From Caprimulgus europaeus (Eukaryota; Chordata; Aves; Caprimulgiformes; Caprimulgidae): a stretch of DNA of 64,000 nucleotides. Shown here in pieces: positions 13,501-26,395 of this stretch. Where the stretch lies: positions 21,603,834 to 21,667,833 of the forward strand of contig OU015523.1 in assembly GCA_907165065.1 (NCBI GenBank), given 5' to 3'. Position 1 is the stretch's first letter. Each line of letters begins with the position of its first letter. A model generated the notes under the pieces. It did no database searches and was not told the DNA's origin. It saw only the letters and a list, made by a program, of their open reading frames with translations. The translations under genes and the position numbers were made by a program.

Positions 13501-16500
13501 CTTGGTGCAGAGGAGGGAGTAATGCAGTACTGAATTCAGTGGAGAGTGATGAAAAGCAAATGAAGCTGACATTTTGGTGTTTAATCTTGTAAGTCTTACC
13601 ATCATCAAGTAATAGCCATTAAATGGGGAGTTTGTCTTTTAGATTCTGAGGTGATTCAGTCCTCTTGCTTTTAGCTAAAAGCAGAGGAAGAAGAAAAGAA
13701 AAAAAGGAAAAGTATGCCTCTTCTAGTGACTTTGTTTAGCTGAAAAAGTTGATGAAGATTTCTCCGGATAAACTGCACAGTCACTTTCACGGTGCTTCTT
13801 ATCTTTTCATTCATTCTGGCTGTTTCAAGAATAAAGCTAGAATAACTGACTACGAAAAAAAAAATCTTACTTTGTAAATAGCCAAATATTATCCTGAAGC
13901 CTTGCAAGAAAGGATTCAAAGGTCTCTTTTTAATAGGAAATTTCTTCAGGGGAAAGCTTTTCCTACTAGTTTTAAAGACCAAGCTTAATAGATGTCTTCT
14001 GCTTTTCAAAATATTTCAGAACTGGGTTAGTAATTGGACTTTAACCTAGAAAACTGGGTACTCTCATTATTGTTTTTTGCAAATGATGAACCATTATTGT
14101 GCCATTCACTTTCTTGCCTACAGCTTAATGGCACAGGATGACCTGATGCTACATTTTCTCCCAGATAGCAATTGTCAGCAGAAAGATCACAATTTAAAAC
14201 TGCTTCTTTCTGTCTGACTATCTGGTATGCTGCACTAGACTAAATTAGTATATTTTTTGAAAGTCTCTGGTTTTGAAAGCTGTTATATACCTGTCATACC
14301 AGACAGACAGATGTTCTATCTTTGTTGTGAACCACAGTGATCCCTCTAATCAATACAGATTACCTAGAAAACATATACTACTGGGTCTGACTGGCCTGTG
14401 TGCTAAACCCTGAGCTCTGTGCTCATCTTCCTTGCTGAACTCTGACTCCAACTCTGCATTCCTCCCATGTTATTTAAAAATGACATTTGCCTGCCTGAAG
14501 CACAGCATGAGCAATAGTTGTAAAATGTTGCCTAAGGATGGAAATGCTACTGAGATAGTTTCACAATTAGGTTAACTTTTCTCTTGCAAGGGAAATACTT
14601 AGCATAGCATTTGCCTGAAAACAGGCACTGTCTGTTTCCATTGTCCTTGCCTGCTTTTTTATTTTTAAATGCTTTGGTAAAACTTGGGTTCATGTAAACT
14701 ATGTTCTTTCTGTTTTAGTTATTGAATATCTCAGTACGTATATTTTTTCACAGGTTTTAATCCTTGGCTTGTTTTGGAAAACAATAATGTAATTTATTTT
14801 GGGTTACATAATGCCAGTACTGAGTAAAAGCAGGTGATCTTGTACATATGCAACTATATGATTTTGCAGTATTTGGAATACTATGTTAAAATGCTATTCT
14901 AGTAATGAAAGTGTAGATTGCAAATGATAAACTCCTCAGACATGTCATGCTTCAGATTCCATTAAGTGATTCTCATCTTATTTTTTAAATGATAAACACA
15001 ACACATACTTAACTCTAAACTTTTGGATAATTTGGTTTATAAACTGATTGTTCTCCAAACTGCTGCCAGCTTGTGTAGCAGTGAATTCAGCTGTATCCTA
15101 CTATTAAGCTCTGTGCTGTAATTCAAATGATGGGACAGGAGACAACCTGACCAAAACTCAGTAAGTTAATTCACCAACAGTGCATCTTACCTCCCTATAT
15201 TAAAGATGGTTTTTATTCCTTTATTGAATGATAAGTGGTCAGTAAAAACAAGTTGCCCTTTAATGAAATTTCCTTTTGACAAGGTAAGTGGTGTATGTAC
15301 TAAAAATTAATATTGATTATCAGTTAGACCACCAAGAACCTGTGTCACCCATGGCAAAAGTCAAATAAGCAATAATTGAACCCAGGTGCTGATGCCAGAG
15401 AGTGGCAAGAGGATCACTGATCAGTTTGTGCAGTGCAGTCAGAGTAGCTGTGTGGGAAGTGCAAGTGTCAGGCCTCAGAACTTGACTAATGAGAGGATCT
15501 GCAGTTTGTAAGTCTTTCATTACTGAACACTTTTCAGCAAGTTGCAGAAACTAGCTGTGAATGAAACGTACCTACCTGAAACTACAAGGTGCATATTATC
15601 TTGGAATTGTAGTATCTGTTCCCTCAGATAGTATGGGCAAATCTGGCAGTAGAAATAGATAATATTTTTTCTTTCCCCACTCTGGATCTCACAAAATGAA
15701 ATCTGTTGAGTGGGTGTACCAGTTTTGAGAGTCCAGGCAAGATCATCTGATGTATCCTATCTGTCTTTCATAACACCTATGTGCTATGTAGTTTCCAAAA
15801 GATCTAGTAGACTAAGTGAATCATTAAAAAAACACCTAGTGATTTTAAATTTCATATTAAAAAAATAACTTTTTGAGATACAGTCTCAATGACTTTTAGT
15901 GAAAAAGTATAGAACTTGAATTTAAGAGGATGTTATTGATGCTTTGAAAAGCCCTTAAATACATACCCATCAAACTCATAAAAATAAGCTTTTCTATGGT
16001 TCTCCTGACTTCTGTGCATCTTATGAATTGTAAGCAGCCACAAGGATGATATCCCTGATGAGAGCATTTGAAGGGCATTATTCCACCTCTTTTATATATG
16101 CTTTCTGCAGACATGCTTTGGAGCCGTAGATGTCCATGGGTAGATCTTTTACTGCATATGAATGTGAGAAATGTGATAAATTTCCTGTTTGTCTGACTTT
16201 GTCAGACCTTAGTATATCTCACAAATATAATGACATTAGTTCTGATACAGTTAATGTCTTTGTCCAATGCTTTTTGATTCATAAATTTAAATTAACATCA
16301 TGAAATACAGACATATTTAGAATGAATATAATTCCACAGTAGCATGTTGAAATAAAATTTTATATATAAAGCATTTTCTCTGAAGTGGAACAATTGTATA
16401 AAGTGTTTTTAATATTATTTTTATATTTTAAATTTTGTTTGTATTTAAGTTTGTATTTCCTCTATTTTATGACAAAAAATATGTTTCTCAATGAGGTAAG

Positions 16501-18402
16501 ACAGCTTCCATTTTTTTTTCCAATAGTTTCTTGGTAAAAGCTACTCAAACTTCACTTTCCATTCTCTTGCAATACAAATAAACTTAAAATAGAGTCTCTA
16601 GTTTTATTTTAACCATTTTTAGAGGCATATTGCTCTCCTGTCATCAAGGTTGTGAGAATTACCAGATAAAATTGTCATAGTTCAGCCTGAACTACAACTG
16701 TAGAGCTTGGACTTTTCACTGCTCAAACTTTTCCTTCAGGTATAATCTTGATGTGGATTTTGTTGCACCTACATAAACATACCGGATATATGCAGTGTAA
16801 TATCTAACCAATTAGTAAGATTATTCTTCTGAGTAGAAAATAACATGATAACAAATTTGTGTAGATTCCCAAATTAGTGAAATTGCTCTGTAAAAATTGG
16901 ATATTGTGGATATGTGGGTATTTTAGCACATTACATTCTGAAAACATGCAATGGTTTTGTAGGCTTTTGAAGAATGATTCCACTTCACAAATATTTTAGC
17001 ATATCTTTTATGAACTTGTTTCTTTAAATAGAATAATTTCAACAAATTTTTTATTTGAGCCCAAGTCAAATTTGATATGTTGTATGTAAGAAAAAAACAA
17101 AACACCACCAAACAAACCAAAACAAAAGCTTGTAAGCCTTGTTTTATTTCTGATCTAGGTAAATATACGAAGACTAATATATAATGTCCTCTGTTGTGAA
17201 AGGTTTGTGATTGAACATCCCCCTGTCGTGATGATAGGAAAACCTATAGATGATCTGGTCCATCTAAATGGGTGATTTAAGATAGTATTAGCCTTGTGAA
17301 GGCAGGGTCATAGTATATCTGTGAAAGCTGAGTTAATTTGGGGGCTGGAGGAGGTGTTCATTAACAAAGTCCAAGCTGTACAGCTTTCATTACTTCCAGT
17401 GAAGACACAGAACACTTATTTGCTGTTTAACAAAATTTCCAATCATAGTACCTAGACCACAGCACACCTCTGCAATCTTGAGTAATCTGTAAACCTCTTT
17501 ACTAACTCAGTGAAATACTCATGCATTTGGAAAGTTTATTCTGGTATGAAGAACTGAAGCAGACGGGATAGGAGATGGGACCATGTGAACTTCAGTATAA
17601 TGACTATTCATGAAAAGGCACAATTAGTTTGCAGTTAGTTTGCATAGTACTGACTGTTTACAAAGTAATTTACTATACAGATGATATTTTTTGTTATCAT
17701 TTTCGCAGAACATGGAGTAAAATTTCCTATGTCAAAGAAGGTGGAATGTGCACCACGTCTGATACTTACTAGGCAGCAATAAAGCATGCCAGCCTGTGTG
17801 CTGTATATAGTCAGCAGGAACTCAAGTGCCTGTTCTCCTCCATGAACATTGCATTTAATACCATAAATTTTATACTTAAAACTTTTCTGGCTTCACCGGA
17901 CCAGCATAAAATCATTAACAAGCCTGTTACAAAGCACAATTTTATTAAGCATCCTTTTATTAAAAGGGTGACTTTGTCCAGTCTTTGTCAGACTTTGAGA
18001 AAGTAGATAATAGAATTTTATCTCCAGCAAGACATTAAAAAAACCAGATGTCAGTTTAAGGTATCTGTATTGTTACACTTGGATGATAACTTTTTGAAGG
18101 TGTTTGATCCCTGCCTATGGAAAGATACCAGTTTGTTTTCAGGGGACTATTATGTTCACATGTTTATGTGAACTAAAAGAAATAATAATATTTCAATGAT
18201 CATTGACCATGTTTGGTTTAATACTGGATTACAGTAAGGGCTAAGGTGTGCTCTGTAGGTAATGGAGTAATGAATTAGTCTTTCTGCGTGTAGGCATGAG
18301 CTATTGCTTTGTGTGTGGTTTTTGGTTGTTTTTTTCCTGTTTTTTGTTGTTATTTGTTTGTTTTCAGTTGTCTACTGCTTATGGTAGTGATGCTCCTCCT
18401 GC

Positions 18403-18427
18403 TGTTCTGGTGGTAATGTTCTGGTGG
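18403..18427. repeat. Two-copy 14-bp-spaced direct repeat
   Basis: TGTTCTGGTGG occurs at 18403-18413 and 18417-18427, separated by three bases. It is a minimal tandem duplication and may be coincidental. Confidence 0.5.
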
Positions 18428-20076
18428 CAGTTACAAACCTCAACCATGGAGGTTTAAACTCTTCTGTAGTAAAGGCAGTACAAATTTCAGCTAGGAATCC
18501 TTTGTAAGGTTATATGGTTTATTAAACTGTGTGGAGCTTGCAACAACTCAAAGGAATAGCACTTAGCTCTGCTCTGGTTAGCTGGCAAAGTCTCAGAAAC
18601 ATGGACTTGAATTTAGAGCAGTTTTAACTTTTGAAAGATAATCCAAACCTGTCTTTGACCAACTGTGAACTTTTCCTGGGAGTATGTTTATTTTGGGAGT
18701 GTCATGTCATCCCTATCATGGTGACACTGTGAGTGCAGACAGCTCAGAATTTACCTTTACCCCAAGCCTCTCCCTGCAAGGCAAAGACATCCTGCCTGGC
18801 TGTGGTGTCTGTCCATGAGGCTCAAGAAAGACCAAGCTTCTGAACACTCATCCTTAAAGGGAAAGGAAGTTAACAGTTGCTATTGAAACTGGCCTGTGCA
18901 GGTTAAACAAATTTGTGGCCAACCAACTCTGCCTTTCTTCCATATACTTGTACAAGCTTTGTTTAAATGTGGTGGAATATAATTGCACACTCTCTTCTAC
19001 AAGCATTTTAAAGAACAGTTTTCAGTCTTTTTTTTTTTCTCCTCTTTTTACTCAGTTACAGAGTGGCCTTAACTGTGAATGTTTAGAACTTAAGTTTCAA
19101 AGTTTCAAAACTCTTTCTATCCTCTCCCCTGCTTCCTTTTCTGCCCCCCTCTCTTTTCTCATCTGGCTTCTAAGTATGTGTTGTGGACTGTAGACTAGAG
19201 CAGAGTTTTCAACTGACAATAACAAAGTTGAGTGGAGATTTGTGTTTTGAGAAAAAAAACAATACGTTCTTCAAAGTTACAAAATCATCGTGAATTAAAA
19301 TTAAAAGCCAACTACATAGGTAAATTTGTTTTATTATGTATTTTTCTCTTCATTTTAAGTTATTCTCTTTGGTATATTTATACTGAAGGAATAATAGGCC
19401 ATGATATCAGTAGCATTAAGAGAGTTTTAATAATTGGTTTCCTCAAGAATCTATCTCTAAATGTATTTTTCAGCACAGGAGTATAACTAAGATAAAGCAA
19501 TGGTTATCAAGGGCCGTTTAATTCTTTGTTTCATTGCTGTGCATATAGGATGATCATAGGACTATATATATGTAAGTTGTGCTTTTTTCACATCCCCATT
19601 TCTAAAAGTCCTATAAGTTCAGAAATGCAGGATGAAATATAAATATGAGAAAATGTAACATCTACCAGGTGAAAGGTGATAAGTAATTTAGAAAGGAGTA
19701 TATGCACACACTTCTCTTGGATTACTCTGGGATGCTGAAAGTGTATCACTGAATTTTTTAGCAGTTGGCAGGTTAAAAAGAATGCTATGCACATTTGACA
19801 ATTATAGTAAAGTCTGATACATTCATGATGGGTAAAGTAATTAGTAGGCTACAGACATAAGCTTACATGGAGAAGGCAAATAAAACAAAAGCTTACAGAG
19901 CTTAAGAATGAAAAATGTGTGAAAACATGAAGAACAGGTCAAATAAATGATGATGTTTCCTCACTATATTCTTGCATCTTTTGGTGGATCAAGCAGTTGA
20001 CTGTCCTAAGCCAGAAGTTATATCTGTATCTTTGTGTTAATAGGCTATGATTTACCTTCTTGTATGTATTTGCAAA

Positions 20077-20117
20077 TTTTTCTTCTTTTTTTTTTTCTTC
20101 TTTTTTTTTTCTTTTTT
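20077..20117. repeat. Polypyrimidine tract
   Basis: A T-rich tract in which TTCTTC followed by a run of about 11 T is repeated, ending in C and six T. It is a low-complexity region with imperfect internal duplication. Confidence 0.8.
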
Positions 20118-21000
20118 AAACATTTACACTTAAGTCTTCTGCATTCTGTGGCAATGAGATCCAGGTTCTAGATATGAGCTGTGTGGAAACATCCTTCTCT
20201 TGTATGTTTTAAAGCTGGTGCCTGATAAAGATATTTGAGGCTCCCTATGGGAAAGAGTCATTACCCCTCACATTCTTAACCTGATAGTGATTTTATACCT
20301 TTACAATTTATCCAGGTACAGAAATGTTCTTACTACATAGGTCATCCTCTTAACTTTTCTCTTGTAGAGTTCTAGTACATATTTTTTTGGCAAGGTTTCC
20401 AGAATTGTGCCTAGACTTAATCATCATAATAGCTTTATATCTTTTGTTCTCTATTCTTTTTCTATTAAGTTTCTAATATTCTGTTTGTCTTTTTGAATCC
20501 CAATGAATGTAAAATTAATATTCTTACAGGGTTACAGGCAATAACTGTCCTAAACTGTAATAGCCAATTAAGATTGTATCATTATGTATGTGTATGCATA
20601 ATTAGGTACACAGGGTATGTATACACCTATGTACAGATACATATGCATAAATATGAATGGGTATTTGAGTCAATTTTTCTCAAGCGCACTACTGTACATT
20701 TATCAACAATGAATTTCATTTGCTATTTTACAAGCTGATTATTTGATATGACAAGATCTATTATAACTCTCCCTGTCCTTTTGGCTACACAAATAATTTT
20801 GTATTCGTAACAGTCCTTTCACTATTTCTTCTGCTTTTATTATTTCCTATTATAAAAACTGTACCGTGAACAAAACAAGGACTGACATAGATCTGGCATA
20901 GGATTGCGCAGATAGATTTCTTTTATTGTTAAAACCAAACATTAATTTCCTACCCTTTTTTTCCTTGATTTTAACCAGGTCATAATTGTTCTATTTTATC

Positions 21001-23200
21001 CCAAAAGCCATGCTGGAAGCCAAAGTAACTAACATAAGAGGGCAAACAGTGCTGATTTTTCCTCAGCTCTTCTCTTTGTCTAATAAAGCTTGATTTTTTC
21101 TTAATTTGGCTTTTTTTCATGTTGCAAACCTTTAAACCAACTTGAAAGCTTCAGAACAATTTTGTATAAATTTGTAACATAGGAGAGCGTAGCACAAACT
21201 AATATATCCTTATTTTTCTGTGATGTAGTTGATTTCTAGCTATTGCTACTTAAATGCATAATTTGAATGACATTTGCACAATTTAAATGTAATTTTTAAA
21301 AATGAATGCCAGAGAAAACAAAATGGCTTGGCATAATTTCCTCATTAAGAAGAGCTACAAAGTCATTAGCTATTAAAACTTCAGCATTCACTTTGTACTG
21401 CAGATAAAACAAGTTGCAACTTCTCAAGTGTTGCTGAGTGATTATCTCAGTACATTTATAGTAGCTGTGTATTTAGTATCTTTAGGTGTTTGACGTAGAA
21501 ACCACAACAGGGCCGGAAAAATGTTAATTTTCCTATTTGTACATTGACTTCCTTAAGGACATCTGCACGTCACTTTGGTCCCTGTTTCTCTGCTGGATCA
21601 AACATTATACTTTGGTTGCTGAATGTGACTTTCAGAAGTCCTCAGAATTAGGTTATAGTTAAATCTCACAGGCAGCAACAGAAGGGTTTTGAATCACCCT
21701 CTCATCTGCCTGTGTTTTGTTTTTAATCAGACCTAAATTTCCATTGGCCCAGCCAGGTTCCAGGTTAGTGAAAGGAAGAGGGAGCAGAGCAATACTTCAG
21801 TCAGCCTTCTCTCATATTTTTACAAAAGCCTGAAAAACAGAAAGGACTGACAAATTTGCCACTTGCAAATATCTGTGCCATGCCATGACCTGATTTGAAG
21901 CCTGACTGAAATTTAAGAATGTAAATGTGATCCCCCACTTTGTTCTGTCTTTACTAGAAAAGTCTCTTGTTTTCCACTGCACTGAAATATAAAAGATGGT
22001 TTGTAAGACTACATCAGCAATGCATATGGTCTGTGCTGTATGTTTTAAAATTAATCACCAGAATTCCTTGATAGGAGCACAGGTGAAGTACCTGAAGGAT
22101 AGGTGTCACTCCCAGAAGCCATTTTGTTTGTTTTTCTGTGGGTTTTTTTTGTTTGCTCTCAACATACTGCACTTGGTGTGAGTCTTGCAGGTCTAGTGAA
22201 CATTAGGAATACTTAAATTTCTTTATCTACTTCTCTTTGGTGATGGGTATATTAGAGACAGCACCCTTGGGCAGCAGGGTCTCATTGAGATTGCTGGAGT
22301 GCAGGTTACATGTGCACCACTCATGGTGCCCAGGTCACGGCTAATCCATAAAGACACATGATGGCGTAGTCATTGCTCCTGGCATGGTTCTGTCCCCTGT
22401 CTCTAACTGCATCCAGTCAGATATGGAGAAAAACTGTGTCATTAATTTCCTTTCATGAGAAGACAGGGAAATCCAGTCTACAAAGAGAAGTCCAGGTGCA
22501 TGTGTCAGGTTGTGATGTGTTTTGGAAGGCAAATGCTGCTTGAGACAAAGCAGCCGATCAAAGGAAAAGAGAAGAGAGCACAGCTGTGATACGGGGAGCC
22601 TCGTGAGAGCCAGCGTCACTACCAAACCCCAGTGTGCTCTTGGTCATGCTCCTTATCCCACAACTCTCAAGGTGGCCATTTCTGATCCCAGATGCAATCC
22701 TCATGGCCTGTAAGATATTAGGCACTTGTGCTTTACCTTCTAGTTGATTGACCTTGGTGTGTGATTTATGCCCTAACAAACTAATTTAGGTTTCCACCAG
22801 TACCCACCATAGGCTTTTTACTTGCCTTAATCCTAGATCATGGTAATGGTATAGAGAGCCAAACTTCAGTCTACATCTGTGACAAAATCTGTAAAGTTCT
22901 CAAGCAGTTAAATTGGGCAAAGTCTTACTGGGCAATTTTTTTAAAATATTTTTTTTTTAATGACAATGAGATTGTTTTATGGACTGGGGAAATAAATGGC
23001 AAGCACATGTGAGTGCTTTTTTTTCTTTATTTCATGTTTGGCCCCTATTTTGCAGCATATGCTGATTAGCATCTAATGTGGCTGTTGTTTAAGTGAAGTG
23101 GCTGCAAAATTGATGCAAATGTAACACACACCACTGTTTTGTACACAGTTCCCACCTATATTTCTCAGCACATCTCGTCTTCATTCTTACAGGACTGGAA
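21001..23200. other. AT-rich non-coding stretch with possible conserved-element character
   Basis: There is no gene. The part from about 21280 to 21520 is simple-repeat-free and contains several homeodomain-type ATTA/TAAT cores. An octamer-like ATGCAAAT occurs at about 23114. These are short motifs expected by chance in AT-rich DNA, so conservation is only a suspicion. Confidence 0.35.
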
Positions 23201-23204
23201 AACT

Positions 23205-23323
23205 GGTTGGATTTGTGGGGTGTTTTGGTTTGGTTTGATTTGGAGTGTTTTTTGTGGGGGTTTGAAGAGTGGTGATGGTAGCTGTTTTTTATTTATGTAT
23301 TTATTTTGTTGTTGTTGTTTTTT
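23205..23323. repeat. G/T-rich low-complexity segment
   Basis: A strand-asymmetric segment of GGTTT- and GTTTT-type words (GTTTTGGTTTGGTTTGATTT), ending in a short GTT microsatellite and a T run. The 69-codon ORF across it is rich in Cys, Phe and Trp because of this composition and is unlikely to be coding. Confidence 0.65.
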
Positions 23324-23583
23324 TGCTTACATGCCGAAGCACTGCTGAGCTGGTTCCTTGATGATGAGGCTTTTCCAAAGCAGAGATGGAAAGAGGTCTC
23401 TGTGCTACTTAGGGCCCAGAGGAGAACTCTCTTCCATTTAGTCTGACATGAGGGCATAAATGAGACCGGGAAAAATATCCTTCATCTTGGGAGTATCCTC
23501 TGGGCTTCTGCCCGTTTCTTTCAGTTGCCAGTTTTTCTCCATCTTCCAGAAGATTCTTGTTTCTGGGTGACACAGGGACTTCC

Positions 23584-23660
23584 CGAGGCTCTGGCCACTA
23601 GAGGATGCTCCTGGTCCGGCGTTGGAGAGCCGCGTGCCCGCCCGGGCATTCTCCTCCCCG
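23584..23660. promoter_or_regulatory. Small CpG-dense patch
   Basis: I count eight CpG dinucleotides in 77 bp, including CCGGCG, CCGCG and GCCCGCCCGGGC. The surrounding DNA has almost none for kilobases. The left part includes the CTCF-like sequence at 23592-23609, and a TATA-type motif lies 68 bp beyond the right edge. It is much shorter than a standard CpG island. It could be an orphan promoter or enhancer, or the remnant of a GC-rich insertion. Confidence 0.45.
23592..23609 (+). promoter_or_regulatory. Candidate CTCF-binding site
   Basis: TGGCCACTAGAGGATGCT differs at three positions from the vertebrate CTCF core as I remember it (TGGCCACTAGGGGGCGCT). One of the three, the A in AGAGG, is common in real sites. 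The other two fall in the GGGCGC block. Binding strength cannot be judged from sequence alone. Confidence 0.35.
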
Positions 23661-23727
23661 ACACAGACCCCAGTCCAGCTCCTGGGAGAGGGGTTCCCCT
23701 GTCAGGCATTACCTGCATAGTCTGGGG

Positions 23728-23736
23728 TATATAAAA
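23728..23736 (+). promoter_or_regulatory. TATA-box-like motif downstream of the CpG patch
   Basis: TATATAAAA is preceded by GGGG and lies just downstream of the CpG-dense patch. A TATA box flanked by G/C is a good match to vertebrate core promoters and would place a start site near 23760 on the plus strand. No downstream exon is recognised, and such a motif is frequent by chance in AT-rich DNA. Confidence 0.25.
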
Positions 23737-25379
23737 TGCATCTTTGTGCTGGGGAGAACTAGGATATTTTCCACTGTCTAAATGGAAAAGAAATTCCATC
23801 CCATTCACAGGCAAAAATACAAAATGCTAATGACAATAAGAAAAACACATTGTAGGAATCTAAATGTTTCTTCTGGTGGAGTCCTTGGGCTTGCTTAGGG
23901 GATACTTTTAATGGCATATTTGCAATGTGCCCTACAGTGTCAGAGTCCTGCTGTGGATGGGCACACCTTGGCTATTCAGTTGTTCAGCTATCTTTCATCT
24001 AGTCTTTTAAATTGCACAAATCTCAATGCTTGAATGAGTCTTCACTTTTATTCTTCTATGAATAGAATGGAAAAGACATTCTTAATTAAATAAGGACTAT
24101 TTAGCATGCATAGTTTTTCACAAAAGGCACACATATTAAATTAGTTCCATATTTTAAACAAAAAACAACAAACACCCCCCAAAACAACTTCCACAACAAA
24201 AAATGCCTTAAGTAAAAACCAAAGTGTAAAGTTTAAAAAAGTTGTATATGGAAATCTCCTGATCTTCTGTTGCCCTTTCAAAATTCTATTGTAGCATAAG
24301 AAACTTCTCTGATGCATAGAGCACAGGATTTCATATGGTAAGAGCATGAAAAAAATAATGTAGAAAGAGTATTTTTAAGGTAGCAAAGTGGAGTACTCAA
24401 AAATTATAAAATGACATCTTTGAAGTAATGAAAAAATCACGTTCATTGGAAGACAGTCTTTAACTATGAAATCATGTACTGCCTCTGTCTCCCCATGTCC
24501 TCACCTCCTATGGGATTTCTGCCTTATCTAGACTACAAGTTTGACCTGTCCAGAGATACACAGGCTTGTGCAGTGGAAGAGACTGTTCATTTCTTGCAGT
24601 TGGATGGCGTGTAGTAGCTAAATCAAAACTACAGGGAAGGAAATATATAGGTGAGAAGTTAGATAAGACTCTGAAAAATAGGACTGTAGTCTTGTCTCTG
24701 CCACTGATGTTTAGTAAACTCAGTAAATTTTTCATATCAGGCATGTATTCCCCAGTGTCTGTGTTTTGACTGTGAGATCCTACACTCTGATTAAGCAGAA
24801 GCGTTGAACACCCACATCTACTCTTGAAGTCACTAGAGTTGCGTTTTGAGTTTACAGAATAATTAATAGTGCTATCTGCTATTCCAACTCATGTGCCAGA
24901 TGTCTCAGATTTTGTGTAACTGTATCTCTCTGACTGTAATCTCAGTGCGCATCTTTAGTCATCTGTAGAAGACGGATGCAGACTTTTTCAAGGCTGCAGT
25001 AAAAATAATACATCTGAATCACTTCTGTCTTCTAATGATGAGGAGCACCAACCAAATGCCTGGGACAAAGTAAATAAATTTGTCTTTAGAGCCGGTTTTG
25101 AACCATGTATAGGAAATAAAGCCTGCTATAAAAAATGACAATATGAGCAATGGAACAAAAGAAAATACTGCAGAGCGAGCTACTTTTAAAAATGAGCATT
25201 GTCTGTGTTGGGTGTTAAATAAAGCAATATTAGTGCTATGTATTAAAAGACTGGATCATAAGCTATGTTTATTAATCAAGCCTAGGTAAGCATTTAGGCT
25301 GAGTTTAAATTGCACATTAATTCCGCAGTTTCCTAACACATATGCACTTGATTCTGTAACCTGACTGGTACTACTTAAC

Positions 25380-25393
25380 GTGTGTGTGTGTGT
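25380..25393. repeat. (GT)7 microsatellite
   Basis: Seven uninterrupted GT units. It is short and perfect, and may be polymorphic. Confidence 0.85.
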
Positions 25394-26366
25394 AGAGTAA
25401 ATAAAAAGGAAACAATCCAAGTATCCTCATTAATAGCAGGCTAGCAGTTTTTAATAAGGAAGGTGTACAGCTCCAGGTAAGTTTCATAAATATGGTTTAA
25501 TTCTGATCTTTTCCTCTTCTATTCAATTCCTTGAATAAGTTGTATAAAAGTGAAATCCACTTCTTGCCACAAGGAGCAAGGAACTTCACTGTTTGAGAGC
25601 AAAAACTCATGCAGGAATGTGTCTCTTTTCTCTGGTTGGAGGTTCATATGCCTTCTGCAGTTTCTTAACATGATCTCCCCTTTCTTATGAAGAAGAATAG
25701 AGTTCGTGTGTGTGTTTCTTTCCCTAATTTCTGCATTTCGCTGCTTGCAAACAAAACAATTTCATGGCATGTGCTCAGTAAGTTTGCTTCCTGATGCTCA
25801 GGAAGCATCAGATTTATTGCACATGCTCTGCAAAGCCAGGTGGGGTGAAGAGCTGTGTCTTTCCAGAAGCGTTAGACTCAACAGCAAGTATACGGTGATG
25901 TTATATGCACGGCTACTCCACCTTTGCCCTTTTGCTTTTCTATGCAATTTGTGCTGTGTGCAGAATTCAGTGAGCTTGTAGTTAAGCAAATTTCACTCTA
26001 AACTATTGAAAGGAGACACTGGAAGATTTGCAGATGGTGCTGTGTGGGTGTGATAAGCTAAGAAACCTCCTTTAGATCAACTAGTGAACTCAGCTGCCTT
26101 CTTGCCTCTGCAAATTGTTTTCCTGCTTGTAAGATGTTTAAACACTCAAATCCAGCAAAGTTACCCAGAAAAAAAGAAGGCTGAAGATGTAATTCATAAA
26201 ACCGAGTAATTCACCCCATGTGTATGTGGTAGGAAGCTCAAGATGTCTATGTTTGACATCATAATTTGGCCTGGAATATACTTGCAGGATACAGAATACA
26301 AGCTGTGATTTTTATCTGTAGCATCCTTTTTTTTCATTATTCAACTGTGTTTTCTTTTCTTCCCAG

Positions 26367-26395
26367 TACAGTTTTAATGGGAGTGTGAAAGAAAG
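26367..26395 (+). other. Candidate 29-nt microexon
   Basis: A strong acceptor (a pyrimidine tract from about 26347 ending in CTTCCCAG) is followed after 29 nt by AAG|GTAACC, a reasonable donor. The segment is open in its first frame (YSFNGSVKE). No gene assignment is possible, and acceptor/donor pairs at this spacing occur by chance in T-rich DNA. Confidence 0.15.

Larger units (their letters stand above)
10578..21000. other. Long repeat-poor AT-rich stretch, no gene seen
   Basis: About 10 kb without a recognisable gene or a clear transposon. The longest open frame is 112 codons on the minus strand (13671-14009) and has no recognisable domain. The segment 16230-16480 is particularly AT-rich. 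Simple-sequence tracts occur at about 17088-17128 (A/C-rich), 18309-18368 (G/T-rich), 19028-19056 and 20077-20117 (T-rich). Confidence 0.55.

Noticed and set aside
18154-18173. GTTCACAT..ATGTGAAC hairpin (8-bp arms)
   Set aside because: Arms of this length with a short loop are expected several times in 64 kb.
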